Shown here piece by piece: positions 17,870 through 27,429 of a DNA stretch of 48,821 nt (within the stretch, counting starts at the first letter, position 1; each line of letters begins with the position of its first letter). The notes under the pieces are model-generated. The model was not told the DNA's origin. It made no database searches and saw nothing but the letters and a program-made list of their open reading frames with translations. A program made the translations under genes and the position numbers. The DNA is from Clostridia bacterium (GTDB lineage Bacteria; Bacillota; Clostridia; Christensenellales; CAG-314). The DNA is taken from the NCBI GenBank assembly GCA_028703495.1, contig JAQVMT010000015.1, positions 1 to 48,821 of the forward strand, in the 5' to 3' direction.

Positions 17870-19915
17870 TTAATTTTGATAACCGAGAACAACGCCCATA
17901 TAGCCGGTATTAGCACCCATATTGATGTACATGTTCAAATAGCCTCCGTCAAACACGGCGTGAGTGGGATCGATTATTTGCGTAGACGCACCTGTCATAA
18001 GATTAAGCTCATACAAGCCGGTAGCTCCGTCTGTATAGGCAATTCCGCCTGCCGAGCTTTGGAATACGGGGGCTCCGTATGCCTTCATAGCACCGAGATA
18101 AGCCGCCAAAACCTGATCGCTAGCACCAAAATCAAGAGGTGTACTACCATTGATCTGAACCTTTCCCTTAATATCGTCGGTTGTTAATGACTGCGCACTA
18201 CCCGACTTAACGATAGCGACGAAGTTCATTTTCTCAACCTCATCTGTCTTAAGGAAGGACGCTCCGAAGGGTGTGAACAATGCATTCATAGCCTTTAGTT
18301 GCGGTACAATCGCGCTTGCGCCGACAAGGTTGAACCAACCCTCGGTTCCTGCTACCCAACTGTCTAGTACGCAATTAATGAAGCTAACTCCTGAAACATA
18401 ATTATCGGCTTTAGTAGGATCAACGTGATCAGCAATTACAATCGGTCCGCCGGATCCGCTGAAAATCGAACTGTCGACGTTGACATTATCATGTCCCCAA
18501 ACATAAATGAAGCAGTTGAAAGAGTCATAGTTTTTCGTGTATGAGATATTGATAGCGTTACCTTGATCGTTAATTTGGGGCATATACACGATAAACCAAC
18601 ATCTCGTTATCATGTTTTCAAAGTTTACGTCTATGTCTTCGGTCTTTGTGAATATCAAACCGCCCGATAATGTGGCATTTTCCGAACGAGGAGAGTTTCC
18701 GATTAGGCTTATATTTCTCATTTCAGCCGTGCCCTTGTTTTGCTCTGTTTCGTTTCCGTAGATTCTGAATAGGGTTGCGTGGCTGATAACCGCACCTACC
18801 TCGGTAATTTCACCGCTTTCTCTTACGACAAGAGGCAAAGCCGAAATATCCCATGAGAAGTAATTGCCGATAAATGAAAAATCGTCGTTTACACCGTTTA
18901 CCTGCTTGCGGTAAATCTGCGCACCCGGGTTATCTCTCATCGAGCCGATTACTCTGTCATAGTCGGAATCGGTTGCGTTGACATCGGCATCACCAACGTT
19001 ATACAAAAATGCAGAGGGAATATCATCGACGGTTACTTCGATATCGCTATGGAATATTATCGCTCTAATATCTTTGGACTCCTCCAAACCTAAATTGAGT
19101 CTGTAATTCATCCAAGCTTGCTCGTAATTGTCTAAATAGTATAAATCCTTTGCTGTATAGCAATTGTAGCCCTCGATCACCGCAAAATCAAAGGTTTTCG
19201 TGTAGCTAGGTATTTTATCGGCTTGAGATTCGGGTATTTCCTTCGGATAAACCCTCAACCTGAAGCTTCTGCCGTTTGCTTCCTCGGTAAACAAATAAGT
19301 ATGCAAGGCTTCATCGACAGTTACGTATTTCGCTAATTCTGCCCCTTCCAAATCCACATAGGTATCATCGTTTAAAATACTGATTTTACTGACGTTGGTA
19401 TAAGTTTCCAAAGTCTTAACCGTTGTTCCGTTGTAATACATAACCTTTAAATTATAACGGAAAGCATTGTCAGATCCCACATAGTAGTTATCGTTGCGGA
19501 AGAAAAACTCTTCCTCTTTGTTCTCCTGCTCTGCGATATTGCTGTTGTATTGCAACACAAAATCGGGTTGCGATACCTCGGTAATCACAAAAGGAGCCTC
19601 CTCCTCTACAACCTTTATAACCACTTCCGTATGAACCGTTTCAAAAGTGATTGTCATGGTATAATTTCCGGCTTTTGCAGTGGAAACCTCGCTGAACGTT
19701 AACTTGTCGGAATTAACCAACACATCTTTTCCGTCAGAGTAACGAACCATAACTACAACTTTCGTCAAATCGATATCTGAACCGACCGTGTACTCGCTAT
19801 CGATTCCGCTGACATACGTCATCGATACGAGAGTCGCACCGGGTGTAACCGGGGCGCAAGCAAAGAGTGAGAACAAGGCTATTACCATAGCCGCCAATAC
19901 AATTAACCTTTTCAT
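17870..19915 (-). CDS. Large lipoprotein with bacterial Ig-like domain
   Basis: The product of 681 residues starts MKRLIVLAAMVIALFSLFAC, a lipoprotein signal with the Cys lipidation site at position 20. I chose the ATG at 19915, not the in-frame one at 19930, because GGAGGA lies at the correct distance before it. Residues of about 25-110 look like a bacterial Ig-like domain (YTVGSDIDLTKVVVMVRYSDGK... AGNYTMTITFETVHTEVVIKV). The remainder has repeated Asn/Asp/Val-rich strands (NYVSGVSFINCVLDSW, NVNVDSSIFSGSGGP) that resemble a right-handed beta-helix. No catalytic residues can be named. It is the last gene of the cluster with the fused ABC transporter, so it may be an exported surface protein served by that system, though this is an inference. 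Confidence 0.75.
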   Translation of the reverse strand: MKRLIVLAAMVIALFSLFACAPVTPGATLVSMTYVSGIDSEYTVGSDIDLTKVVVMVRYSDGKDVLVNSDKLTFSEVSTAKAGNYTMTITFETVHTEVVIKVVEEEAPFVITEVSQPDFVLQYNSNIAEQENKEEEFFFRNDNYYVGSDNAFRYNLKVMYYNGTTVKTLETYTNVSKISILNDDTYVDLEGAELAKYVTVDEALHTYLFTEEANGRSFRLRVYPKEIPESQADKIPSYTKTFDFAVIEGYNCYTAKDLYYLDNYEQAWMNYRLNLGLEESKDIRAIIFHSDIEVTVDDIPSAFLYNVGDADVNATDSDYDRVIGSMRDNPGAQIYRKQVNGVNDDFSFIGNYFSWDISALPLVVRESGEITEVGAVISHATLFRIYGNETEQNKGTAEMRNISLIGNSPRSENATLSGGLIFTKTEDIDVNFENMITRCWFIVYMPQINDQGNAINISYTKNYDSFNCFIYVWGHDNVNVDSSIFSGSGGPIVIADHVDPTKADNYVSGVSFINCVLDSWVAGTEGWFNLVGASAIVPQLKAMNALFTPFGASFLKTDEVEKMNFVAIVKSGSAQSLTTDDIKGKVQINGSTPLDFGASDQVLAAYLGAMKAYGAPVFQSSAGGIAYTDGATGLYELNLMTGASTQIIDPTHAVFDGGYLNMYINMGANTGYMGVVLGYQN

Positions 19916-20079
19916 AAATTCTTCCTCCAAATATTATGTTTTTATTTAAATTAACCTCGCAAGTATCGCAAAGTAATTTTTATCAATCAAACCGCAGCTT
20001 TCGATATCTGTGGCAAACTTCCGTCCTAGAATACCTAACGCGTTATTCGTAGACTCCATGAATTATTACAAGAGCATAC

Positions 20080-20178
20080 AATGCACCATTCAATATCATT
20101 CAAGCTTATACGTGTCAATCCTGAATTGGTGAAGTTTATCACAAATAATGCACCGCTCAATATCGTTCAAGCTTATAC
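20080..20178. repeat. Pair of 32-bp direct repeats between two exported-protein genes
   Basis: Copies at 20080-20111 and 20147-20178 agree at 29 of 32 positions (both end CAAGCTTATAC). Copy two stops 11 bases before the 3' end of the small anchored protein gene. The gap 19916-20188 contains nothing else clear. Confidence 0.6.
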
Positions 20179-20188
20179 TCGATGCCGA

Positions 20189-20626
20189 TTACACATCGAT
20201 GATTGTGAGCAATACAACCGTAGTACGAAGCTTTTTACCGTCGTTTGACTCCAAGGTCACGGTAACGCTTGTCCAAGCCTCGGTAATCGTAACAATCCCG
20301 GTCACAGCATCCAAAGTAACGGTGTCGTTGCTGTCGCCGATGAATTTGACGGTTTTTATTGTAGCGTTGTCGGGATAAATCCTATATTCTATTTGATACA
20401 CCGCTACGCCTTTATTCACGTCAAACGGAATCTTTATCAAGGGATATCCTTCATCCGTATACTGTGTATTCGTATTCTGCGTTACATCCACGCCATCACT
20501 AATTACGGCGATTCTTTCGGCGTAAACAACTTCATCATACGCTTTCATTTTTATGCCCAAATATCCGACAACCACGACGGAAATAACGTATATAACCAAT
20601 ATTACCAATATTACCGACTTTTTCAC
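20189..20626 (-). CDS. Small membrane-anchored extracytoplasmic protein, unknown
   Basis: The 145 residues begin with a GTG start supported by GGAGG. An N-terminal membrane segment follows (ILVILVIYVISVVVVGYLG), then a soluble domain outside. This domain has alternating strands and contains PDNATIKTVKFIGDSNDTVTLDAVTGIVTITEAWTSVTVTLE, a bacterial Ig-like pattern (Big_2 type: PxNATxxxVxWxSxDxxVATVDxxGxVTax). It lies between the ABC-2 permease and the large Ig-domain lipoprotein on the same strand, so it is probably part of the same operon and may act with them at the cell surface. No enzyme motif is visible. Confidence 0.75.
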   Translation of the reverse strand: MKKSVILVILVIYVISVVVVGYLGIKMKAYDEVVYAERIAVISDGVDVTQNTNTQYTDEGYPLIKIPFDVNKGVAVYQIEYRIYPDNATIKTVKFIGDSNDTVTLDAVTGIVTITEAWTSVTVTLESNDGKKLRTTVVLLTIIDV

Positions 20627-20722
20627 CGTTTACCTCCTCGGCGCAATACTTTTCTATTCCACAGTCATCCTACACGCACGCTTATTGTGCATCGTCTGCG
20701 GACGCTATGCGGTATGTCGCCC

Positions 20723-22411
20723 TTATTTTTCCAGATAGTACACCTTAATCTTTAGGTAGTAAATCCAAACCGAAAGAGCCAGTAGTACCAAACCTATCGC
20801 CATAAGCTTTATGCACGGGATCTGAAGCACACCGTCGGATTCGGAAAAGAGCTTAAACGAAAAGCCTGCAATCACAACCGAAATTAAAAATGCGATGATG
20901 GTTGCCCTTGTTTCGTTGGGATTGTTAATAGTGTCGCCTGTCGTGGAGTACTGCTCGTTCTGGGGATTCATGATATCGCAGCTGGCACAATAAAACAGAT
21001 GCGCAACCTGCACCGCTACAATGCCCACTGTCAAGGGAGCGATTGCCGTAAACTCAAAGCGGCAGTAGCCTTGGAATATCGCCATCGCCGCGATAATCGA
21101 AATGCTCGACATCACGATGGTAATTATGAGCTTTGCCGTGAGAGGAAAAGCGTATTTCACAGGCTTTGTCTTCTTAATGTAGCCTGCGCGTCCCTCTCTG
21201 CTGTAAAGCGTAGCAACAATGGAATTGCTAGACAGCACGGGAAGCAGAATCATCAAAAGATTGAAGGCGTAAGTCATATAGTCGCCCTGAAGCTTTGTAT
21301 TCAACGCCGAATAAATCTGATTCAACAGCAGGATAAGTATGGGCATTGCTAAGTATACACCCAAAAAATTCGCCACAAGTCCCGTATCTCGGGAAAAAGT
21401 ACGATACTCTTTTTGTATAAATGCGAAGTATTTTGAATGTCTGTGGTTTCCCTTCGATTGAATACGCTTCTTTTCGTACTCAAAGGAGCTGCTCATCATT
21501 TTAAAGAATAAAGGCTGACTCAATAGGAAGCAAAGCAACACGAATACTCCGATTATTCCTACGAAGACACCGAAATATAGGAAGGTTTGACCGCTTAACA
21601 CGACGTAATCCATATTGACGGCTTTTCCCGTAATCATATATACGAAGCATCGTACCAACCAAAGCCGTGAGTTATACGCGGACAAAAAGTCCCTGATCTG
21701 TCCGGAAATCTTGGCTCCGTAGCCCACAAGATCAATGTCCGTGGGAATTATTAGGATAAGCTTTACCACGCCGTAGACAATTCCCGCAACCAAAGCCACC
21801 ACACATAACGCCTTCAAAACCGGAAGCCTTTTAAATACACGGTTCAACCACATCGCGAAGATGGAAAGCACACCGCCTATTGCCACTGGAAAGGCAGATA
21901 TAAACACGTAGACGACGAACAGCCAAATATAGTAAATCCAGCCGTAGGTGTTACAAATACCGAAGCCCACCAAAAGAGGGACGGAAAACGTCAAATTCTT
22001 CAGACATTCGTAAAAGTAGAATACCAAAAGCTTTGACGTAAATATCATGTTGTTCTTGACAGGATAGGTAATAAGCACCCGATTGTCATCCGCATAGTAT
22101 AACTGCTTAGTAAGCCCGACCGTACACGCAATGGCTGATAATGCCAATATCACAGTCATAATTACAGTCAAAACCTCCGGCGGAACGATTGCTCGACTGG
22201 AGAACAATCTCAACGATGCAGTGACTTGGAATAAGCCGAAAGCCACCGCCGCGACAAGAATAAATTTTACAACAGAAAGCACAACCTTTCTGATAAAAAG
22301 CTTCCTCGACGAAGTAAAGCTGAAATCCAACTTATCCTGCAATTGCATAAAAACGAGAGTCTTTAAGTGCGATAACTCGTTTCTTCTTGTTTTGTCGGCT
22401 GACGGTTTCAA
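20723..22411 (-). CDS. ABC-2 type transporter permease
   Basis: Membrane subunit of an ABC exporter, 562 residues, with about 12 hydrophobic segments (for example FILVAAVAFGLFQV, VLTVIMTVILALSAIAC and MPILILLLNQIYSAL). It has the NPQNEQYSTTGDTINNPNETRA segment that I associate with clostridial ABC-2 permeases. It starts with TTG at 22411 and GGAGG lies seven bases before it. The TTG overlaps the TGA stop of the upstream fused ATPase gene (TTGA), a sign of translational coupling, so the two proteins should be made together. The substrate is unknown. Confidence 0.85.
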   Translation of the reverse strand: MKPSADKTRRNELSHLKTLVFMQLQDKLDFSFTSSRKLFIRKVVLSVVKFILVAAVAFGLFQVTASLRLFSSRAIVPPEVLTVIMTVILALSAIACTVGLTKQLYYADDNRVLITYPVKNNMIFTSKLLVFYFYECLKNLTFSVPLLVGFGICNTYGWIYYIWLFVVYVFISAFPVAIGGVLSIFAMWLNRVFKRLPVLKALCVVALVAGIVYGVVKLILIIPTDIDLVGYGAKISGQIRDFLSAYNSRLWLVRCFVYMITGKAVNMDYVVLSGQTFLYFGVFVGIIGVFVLLCFLLSQPLFFKMMSSSFEYEKKRIQSKGNHRHSKYFAFIQKEYRTFSRDTGLVANFLGVYLAMPILILLLNQIYSALNTKLQGDYMTYAFNLLMILLPVLSSNSIVATLYSREGRAGYIKKTKPVKYAFPLTAKLIITIVMSSISIIAAMAIFQGYCRFEFTAIAPLTVGIVAVQVAHLFYCASCDIMNPQNEQYSTTGDTINNPNETRATIIAFLISVVIAGFSFKLFSESDGVLQIPCIKLMAIGLVLLALSVWIYYLKIKVYYLEK

Positions 22412-24600
22412 TTCTTTGCCTCCGTTTTCTTAACATCGCCTATCAATACCCTGCTCGCTTCGGTATCACTGATAACTTTCATATAATAGTCTTCCAAGGG
22501 ACAAACCTTTTCAACTTCCGCAACGGTTTTTCTCTCAAGCAGATTGCCCTTTTTAATTATCACGATTTCATCACAGATCCTTTCCACAACATCGATAATG
22601 TGAGAGGAGAAAAACACAATGTTTCCCTTCTTGGCGTGGTTTTTCATGCACTCCTTCACCTGATAGATACTGTTGGGATCTAATCCCGTCAGCGGCTCGT
22701 CCAAAATCCACACCTTCGGATCGTGTACAAGCGCAGCCATTATAGCAATCTTTTGCTTCATTCCGTGCGAATAGGTCTTTATCGCCGAATCGAAAGAGTC
22801 CGACAGCTCGAACAACTCGACCATTCCGTCGATTCTTTCCGCTCTATCGCTTTCGCTTACGTCGTAAATGTCGGCGATATAGTTGATGTACTCCCTTCCC
22901 GACAATTTCTCATACAAAGCGTAATGGTCGGGAACGTACCCGATCTGCCTTTTGGCGTTGACGGGATCGGATTCGCAATCGAAGCCGCACACAGTTATGT
23001 GTCCGCCCGTTATCGGCTGAATACCCACTATGCTCTTTATAATAGTGGATTTGCCTGCTCCGTTCGGCCCCAAAAACCCGAAAATCGTACCACCGTCGAC
23101 TCTCAAATTAGCATCGAATACCGCATATTCCTTACTGCTTCCGTATTGCTTGGTAAAATGCCGCAACTCCAAGTATATCTCGTTATTATCCATTTTCTCT
23201 CCATTGACAGAGGTTTTTGCGTACTCCGCGATATTGATTTTCCGCTTCCTCAACCTTTCGAACATATCGTTGTATAAATCGGCTGTCGAATAGCCTATCT
23301 CATATATAAACCACATTCCCATAGCGACCGCTACATATACCAAAAAGAAAGCTGCTTGGTAAATGGGGTGGAATACCAATGTAACATCTCCTATATTGAA
23401 GCTTGTGGAGAAATTGAACATATTCTCCGCCCACGTTCCTAATTTATCGGGAATAAAGTCCGAATTAAGGAAGAAAAAGTCCGTATCCTTAAAGTAAGCA
23501 TTGATAAACAGTATCGCGACGAAGTATACGCAAAAAGCAATCATCGAATAAATAAACTGTTTAATTTTGGGCCTCTCGAATTGCTTCAATGCAACCAATA
23601 AAATCGGCATAAAGAATGCGCAATAGTGATTAATCCAAAAGACCACCAATTCCCAAGAGGTCAGATTGACGTCCGAATAGTTTGGCATTATCATTGCCAA
23701 AAACGCACCTAGAATATTGATGAAGTATGTGAAATAGAACAGCCTCTTTAGTTTCAATATAAGGCAAAACGGTATCACAAACATAGCCGTGTTGCATAGG
23801 TGTAAGGGCCACAGCCTCAAATCTATCCACACGTCCCACTTATAACGCAAGCACACCGAGATCATCGTTGCCAACGAAATGAATACCAAAGCAAAGTTAA
23901 TCGTCTGTTCGTCGCGCCTGTGCAACAGTAAATATAATAGGAAAGGTATAATAAACCCGCCGTAAATAAATATTCTGTGGTAGGGCGTAAAATCGTCTAC
24001 GCTAAACAGCGGATTGGCATTGCCGAAAAACACCTGAAAAACATAGCCCTGCAAGCTGAATGCAACCATAAGCAAAGCCGCCACAATCGAAGCTTTTACC
24101 GTCTTTTTGTCGTATCTCCACCTGAAATCGGAGAAAACATACATTGCGCATATAGCCGTAGCAAAGCCTAGCTCCACCATGTAAAGTATAACGGTAATAA
24201 TACTCGCATTAGCGTTGCCCTCGCCGAACAGCAAGGTAGTATTTGCGTTAACCAGCACGATATTTATGAGGATCACAGGCAGTGCAAAATACTTCGTCAA
24301 CAGCCGCAGAAAGTCCATTTTATAAAAGGGCACAAGTATGAGCATCACCGCACACGCATAGTAAAACCATATAAAAAGCGTGCTAAAGAACGTCAAAACG
24401 GGCGAAAGCCCTCCTCCGCTCAATCCGATTATTTCCTTGAACGCATCATTGTAGGAAAAATAACGGACGCCGAAAGCCAAAGCAAAAACCAAAGCCACCG
24501 TCTTGCGCCAGCCCGTCTTTCCCTTGAATACATACCTGTCCAACGATACCAGCAACGCTCCAGCCACCACGGCACCGACTAATATATATAATTGTCTCAC
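22408..24600 (-). CDS. Fusion of YwaF-like membrane domain and ABC transporter ATPase
   Basis: The product of 730 residues has two parts. The first 470 are a polytopic membrane region with at least ten hydrophobic segments. It carries the YwaF/TMEM164-type landmark WPLHLCNTAMFVIPFCLIL and VFWINHYCAFFMPILLV, about residues 255-350. The last 260 are an ABC ATPase: Walker A GPNGAGKST, signature YSHGMKQK, Walker B VWILDEP and the switch His in FFSSHIID. The reading frame is continuous, with no stop between the parts. I chose a GTG start at 24600 because GGAG lies six bases upstream; an upstream TTG at 24612 would add four residues. An internal ATG at 23193 has GGAGAG just before it, so the ATPase could also be made alone. 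It would power the permease at 20723-22411. Confidence 0.85.
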   Translation of the reverse strand: MRQLYILVGAVVAGALLVSLDRYVFKGKTGWRKTVALVFALAFGVRYFSYNDAFKEIIGLSGGGLSPVLTFFSTLFIWFYYACAVMLILVPFYKMDFLRLLTKYFALPVILINIVLVNANTTLLFGEGNANASIITVILYMVELGFATAICAMYVFSDFRWRYDKKTVKASIVAALLMVAFSLQGYVFQVFFGNANPLFSVDDFTPYHRIFIYGGFIIPFLLYLLLHRRDEQTINFALVFISLATMISVCLRYKWDVWIDLRLWPLHLCNTAMFVIPFCLILKLKRLFYFTYFINILGAFLAMIMPNYSDVNLTSWELVVFWINHYCAFFMPILLVALKQFERPKIKQFIYSMIAFCVYFVAILFINAYFKDTDFFFLNSDFIPDKLGTWAENMFNFSTSFNIGDVTLVFHPIYQAAFFLVYVAVAMGMWFIYEIGYSTADLYNDMFERLRKRKINIAEYAKTSVNGEKMDNNEIYLELRHFTKQYGSSKEYAVFDANLRVDGGTIFGFLGPNGAGKSTIIKSIVGIQPITGGHITVCGFDCESDPVNAKRQIGYVPDHYALYEKLSGREYINYIADIYDVSESDRAERIDGMVELFELSDSFDSAIKTYSHGMKQKIAIMAALVHDPKVWILDEPLTGLDPNSIYQVKECMKNHAKKGNIVFFSSHIIDVVERICDEIVIIKKGNLLERKTVAEVEKVCPLEDYYMKVISDTEASRVLIGDVKKTEAKN

Positions 24601-25334
24601 TCCGATCTCCAAATAGGTAACTCCTGATTAAATGAGAGTATGAATATCGGCAAGAATAATATTCATCTTAAATGGCTGCAATCGAAGCTAACAGTCGTAA
24701 TATTAGCGAAAAATCATCCACCTAAAATATCAAGCCGAGATTCGTGTCGAATCAATCAAAGGCTCCTTAGCCGTATAAGCATTTCGTTTAAAAGCCATCT
24801 TAACCTAAAATCTAAATAAAATTAGCCCTTTAAACCGAACATCTTCATAGGTTATATAACACCATATTCACAGTGTAAACACCTTATAGGGAAATACTAT
24901 CAAATTTTAGATTTTATGTCAATCAATTACACCGTCTTTTTTCCAAAATTACACAAAATGTTCACTAATATGTGTTTTTGGAAAAAACATCCTGCCCGAA
25001 TTCCTTCGACACATTTCTAATAGGAAGCCACTAAACATAAGTGACTACGCACTCTCCGACTTCGACGATTAACTTATCGGATGCCTTTTTGCAAAAGCAA
25101 CTATGAAATCTCCGACTTCGACGATTAACTTATCGGATGCCTTTTTGCAAAAGTGACTATGGATTCTCCGATACTGAAAAAATTATCAGTATATTACTCA
25201 AATTTTACATCAATACACAGTTTTTTTAACTGCGATATTCTATAATTCGAATATAAGGGTGCGTAACGGACTTTACATATGAAATTCGTCAAGGTTCGCG
25301 AAGTGCAACAAGCAAATGAAATAATAGGAGAATT
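24601..25334. repeat. Intergenic gap with 56-bp tandem repeat upstream of nptA
   Basis: No gene is visible in this AT-rich gap. At 25053-25108 and 25109-25164 two copies of a 56-bp unit (starting TCTCCGACTTCGACGATTAA) lie head to tail, and a partial third begins at 25165. The unit's complement begins with a motif shared with repeats at 27277-27410 on the other side of nptA. A TATAAT at 25241-25246 may be the nptA -10 box, but no good -35 was found. Confidence 0.6.
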
Positions 25335-26975
25335 ATGTTAGACAATATCTTATTTTTACTAGCGGGAATGGGCGCGTTTTTGGTGGGTATCAAGCTGCTT
25401 AGCGAGAACACCGAAAAGCTTGCCGACACCAAATTGAGAAACATCATTGCAAAAACCTCCAACAACCGATGGATAGGCGCAGGAATAGGAACGGTCGTAA
25501 CCGCCATTGTGCAAAGCTCCACTCTTATGAGCGTAATGGTTGTGGGACTTGTGAACGCGGGAATTATGACGCTTTTCCAAGCGGGCGCGATTATTATGGG
25601 CGCGAACATAGGAACGACCGTAACTGCGCAAATCGTTGCGCTGCAGTCCTATAAATTCGCGGAGTTTGCAGCAGCCTTCACCGTTGTAGGCATATTTATG
25701 AATATGCTGTGCAAAAAGGATATCGTAAAGTCGATAGGTATGCTTATTGCGGGACTGGGCGTTATTTTCGTAGGATTGGATCTTATGAAATCGTCAATGA
25801 GCTACTTCAGCACACAGCCCCAAATAATGGAAGCTATCGGAAGCGTATCCAATCCCTTCCTGCTTGTGGGAATCGGCATCGTACTTACGGCTTTGATTCA
25901 CAGTAGCTCTGCGGTAACTAGCGTTGTAATATCGATGGCTGCCGCCGGAATTGTCATCGGCAACGGTGGCAACGAAGTACTTTTCCTGATTATCGGAAGC
26001 AACATAGGAACGTGTGTAACAGCAATGATTTCCTCCATAGGAACGACTGCAAATGCCAAACGCGCAAGCGTCATTCACTTGCTGTTCAATGTTATCGGAT
26101 CGGCAATCTTTATGGTCGTTCTGCTGTGTTGGAGTAGCTTTATGGATGATACGCTGGCAAAATGGTTCCCCGAGCCCTCCACGCAAATTGCAATGTTCCA
26201 CACCTTCTTCAACATTATTAGCGTTGTTTTGTTCCTGCCGTTCCTGAAGGTCTTCGTAAAGCTTTCACAGCTGATTGTCAAGGACAAGAATGAAGACAAG
26301 GAAAAGGAATTGAGTTACATCGATGACCGTTTGATTCCCTCACCCGGCATCGCAATAAGCCACGCCGTGAAGGAGTGCGGAAGAATGTCAGGTATAGCAT
26401 TTCAAGCTTTGGATCTCTCCTTCCAAGGCTTTCTAGACAAAGATATAAATGCAAGAGAAAAAACCTTGGAGGTGCTTAAGAAGCTGGACACAACAAACAA
26501 AAAGATGCTTGAATATCTCGTTAAGGTTTCTCTGGAGGACTTGACCTACAACGATGAGAAGAAGGTTGCCTCCTTACACTACGTATCCAACGACATAATG
26601 AGAATCGGCGAGCTTGCAGATAATATCACCAAATACACAAACCATACAGTAGCGCAAAAGCTTCAGTTTTCGGATTCGGTTATTACCGAATTAAACAGAA
26701 TGTACGACAAGATTAAGGAGCTTTACAATCAAACAATGTCCGCATTTCTCAATAACAACTATGTTTCGCTCAAAAATGCCGACGATATCGAGGATGAAAT
26801 CGACTTTTGCAGACGCGACCTCATTGCGCGCCACATCAAACGCCTTAACGAGGGCACCTGCCAACCAAAAAGCAGCGGCGTGTTTATAAACCTAGTTTGT
26901 AACCTTGAACGTACCGCCGACCACCTAACCTATATCGCCCACTCAATCGAAACGGACAATATTGTGAGGGATTGA
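25335..26975 (+). CDS. Na+/phosphate symporter with PhoU-like C-terminal domain
   Basis: Sodium-dependent phosphate importer of the NptA (PF02690) type. The 546 residues contain the two inverted membrane repeats with QSST-type motifs: IVQSSTLMSVMVVGLVNAG near residue 60 and LIHSSSAVTSVVISMAAAG near residue 190. The paired glycine motifs GANIGTTVTA and GSNIGTCVTA are also present. Around residues 340-546 is a helical domain like PhoU (LEDLTYNDEKKVASLHYVSNDIMRIGELADNITKY... NLERTADHLTYIAHSI). AGGAG lies before the ATG. It is a single gene with a terminator at 27201-27248 and flanking repeats. No Pho box was identified. Confidence 0.93.
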   Translation: MLDNILFLLAGMGAFLVGIKLLSENTEKLADTKLRNIIAKTSNNRWIGAGIGTVVTAIVQSSTLMSVMVVGLVNAGIMTLFQAGAIIMGANIGTTVTAQIVALQSYKFAEFAAAFTVVGIFMNMLCKKDIVKSIGMLIAGLGVIFVGLDLMKSSMSYFSTQPQIMEAIGSVSNPFLLVGIGIVLTALIHSSSAVTSVVISMAAAGIVIGNGGNEVLFLIIGSNIGTCVTAMISSIGTTANAKRASVIHLLFNVIGSAIFMVVLLCWSSFMDDTLAKWFPEPSTQIAMFHTFFNIISVVLFLPFLKVFVKLSQLIVKDKNEDKEKELSYIDDRLIPSPGIAISHAVKECGRMSGIAFQALDLSFQGFLDKDINAREKTLEVLKKLDTTNKKMLEYLVKVSLEDLTYNDEKKVASLHYVSNDIMRIGELADNITKYTNHTVAQKLQFSDSVITELNRMYDKIKELYNQTMSAFLNNNYVSLKNADDIEDEIDFCRRDLIARHIKRLNEGTCQPKSSGVFINLVCNLERTADHLTYIAHSIETDNIVRD

Positions 26976-27200
26976 TTTCTTGCTTTTGTTAGGCACTTTC
27001 GCCCGTGCATTTTGTGACATTAATACGCTTACCTTGTAATTTATATGGAAGCGGATTGAATAAAGTAGCTACTTAGGGATGTGTCTTGCCTTAATCGGCG
27101 AATCGGAAGCGTAATAGCACATTTTATTTGCCCCTCAACGGAATCTAAACACGAATGTATTCAAATCTATCTGCCCGATTTATGTCAGTAAAATAATGTA

Positions 27201-27248
27201 AAACCTCCGAACGCCAAACATAGCGCACGGAGGTTTATTTTATCTTTT
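27201..27248 (+). terminator. Rho-independent terminator after nptA
   Basis: AAACCTCCG and CGGAGGTTT form a 9-bp stem. A T-rich tail (ATTTTATCTTTT) follows on the plus strand. It lies 225 bases after the stop; nothing else is seen in 26976-27200. Confidence 0.75.
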
Positions 27249-27410
27249 CATTCTTTTTTACCGAAAATTTTATTGTCGATAAGTAATCGAAACGGAGCTT
27301 ACTTCTCGTCCGATTGCGGCTCGTTTCATTCTTTATCAACCATAAATTTAATATGCCGATAAGTCGTCGAAAAGGAGCTTACTTCTCGTACGATTGCGGC
27401 TCGTTTCGTT
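27247..27410. repeat. Imperfect tandem repeat with 80-bp period downstream of nptA
   Basis: The best-conserved cores are 27277-27330 and 27357-27410, with 5 differences in 54 positions. Each copy contains GGAGCTTACTTCTCGT and a GAAACGGAGC / GCTCGTTTC stem. The core CGATAAGT-TCGAA-GGAG also appears, inverted, in the repeat upstream of nptA at 25053-25164. Confidence 0.65.
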
Positions 27411-27429
27411 ACTCCGAATAACGGAAGAA

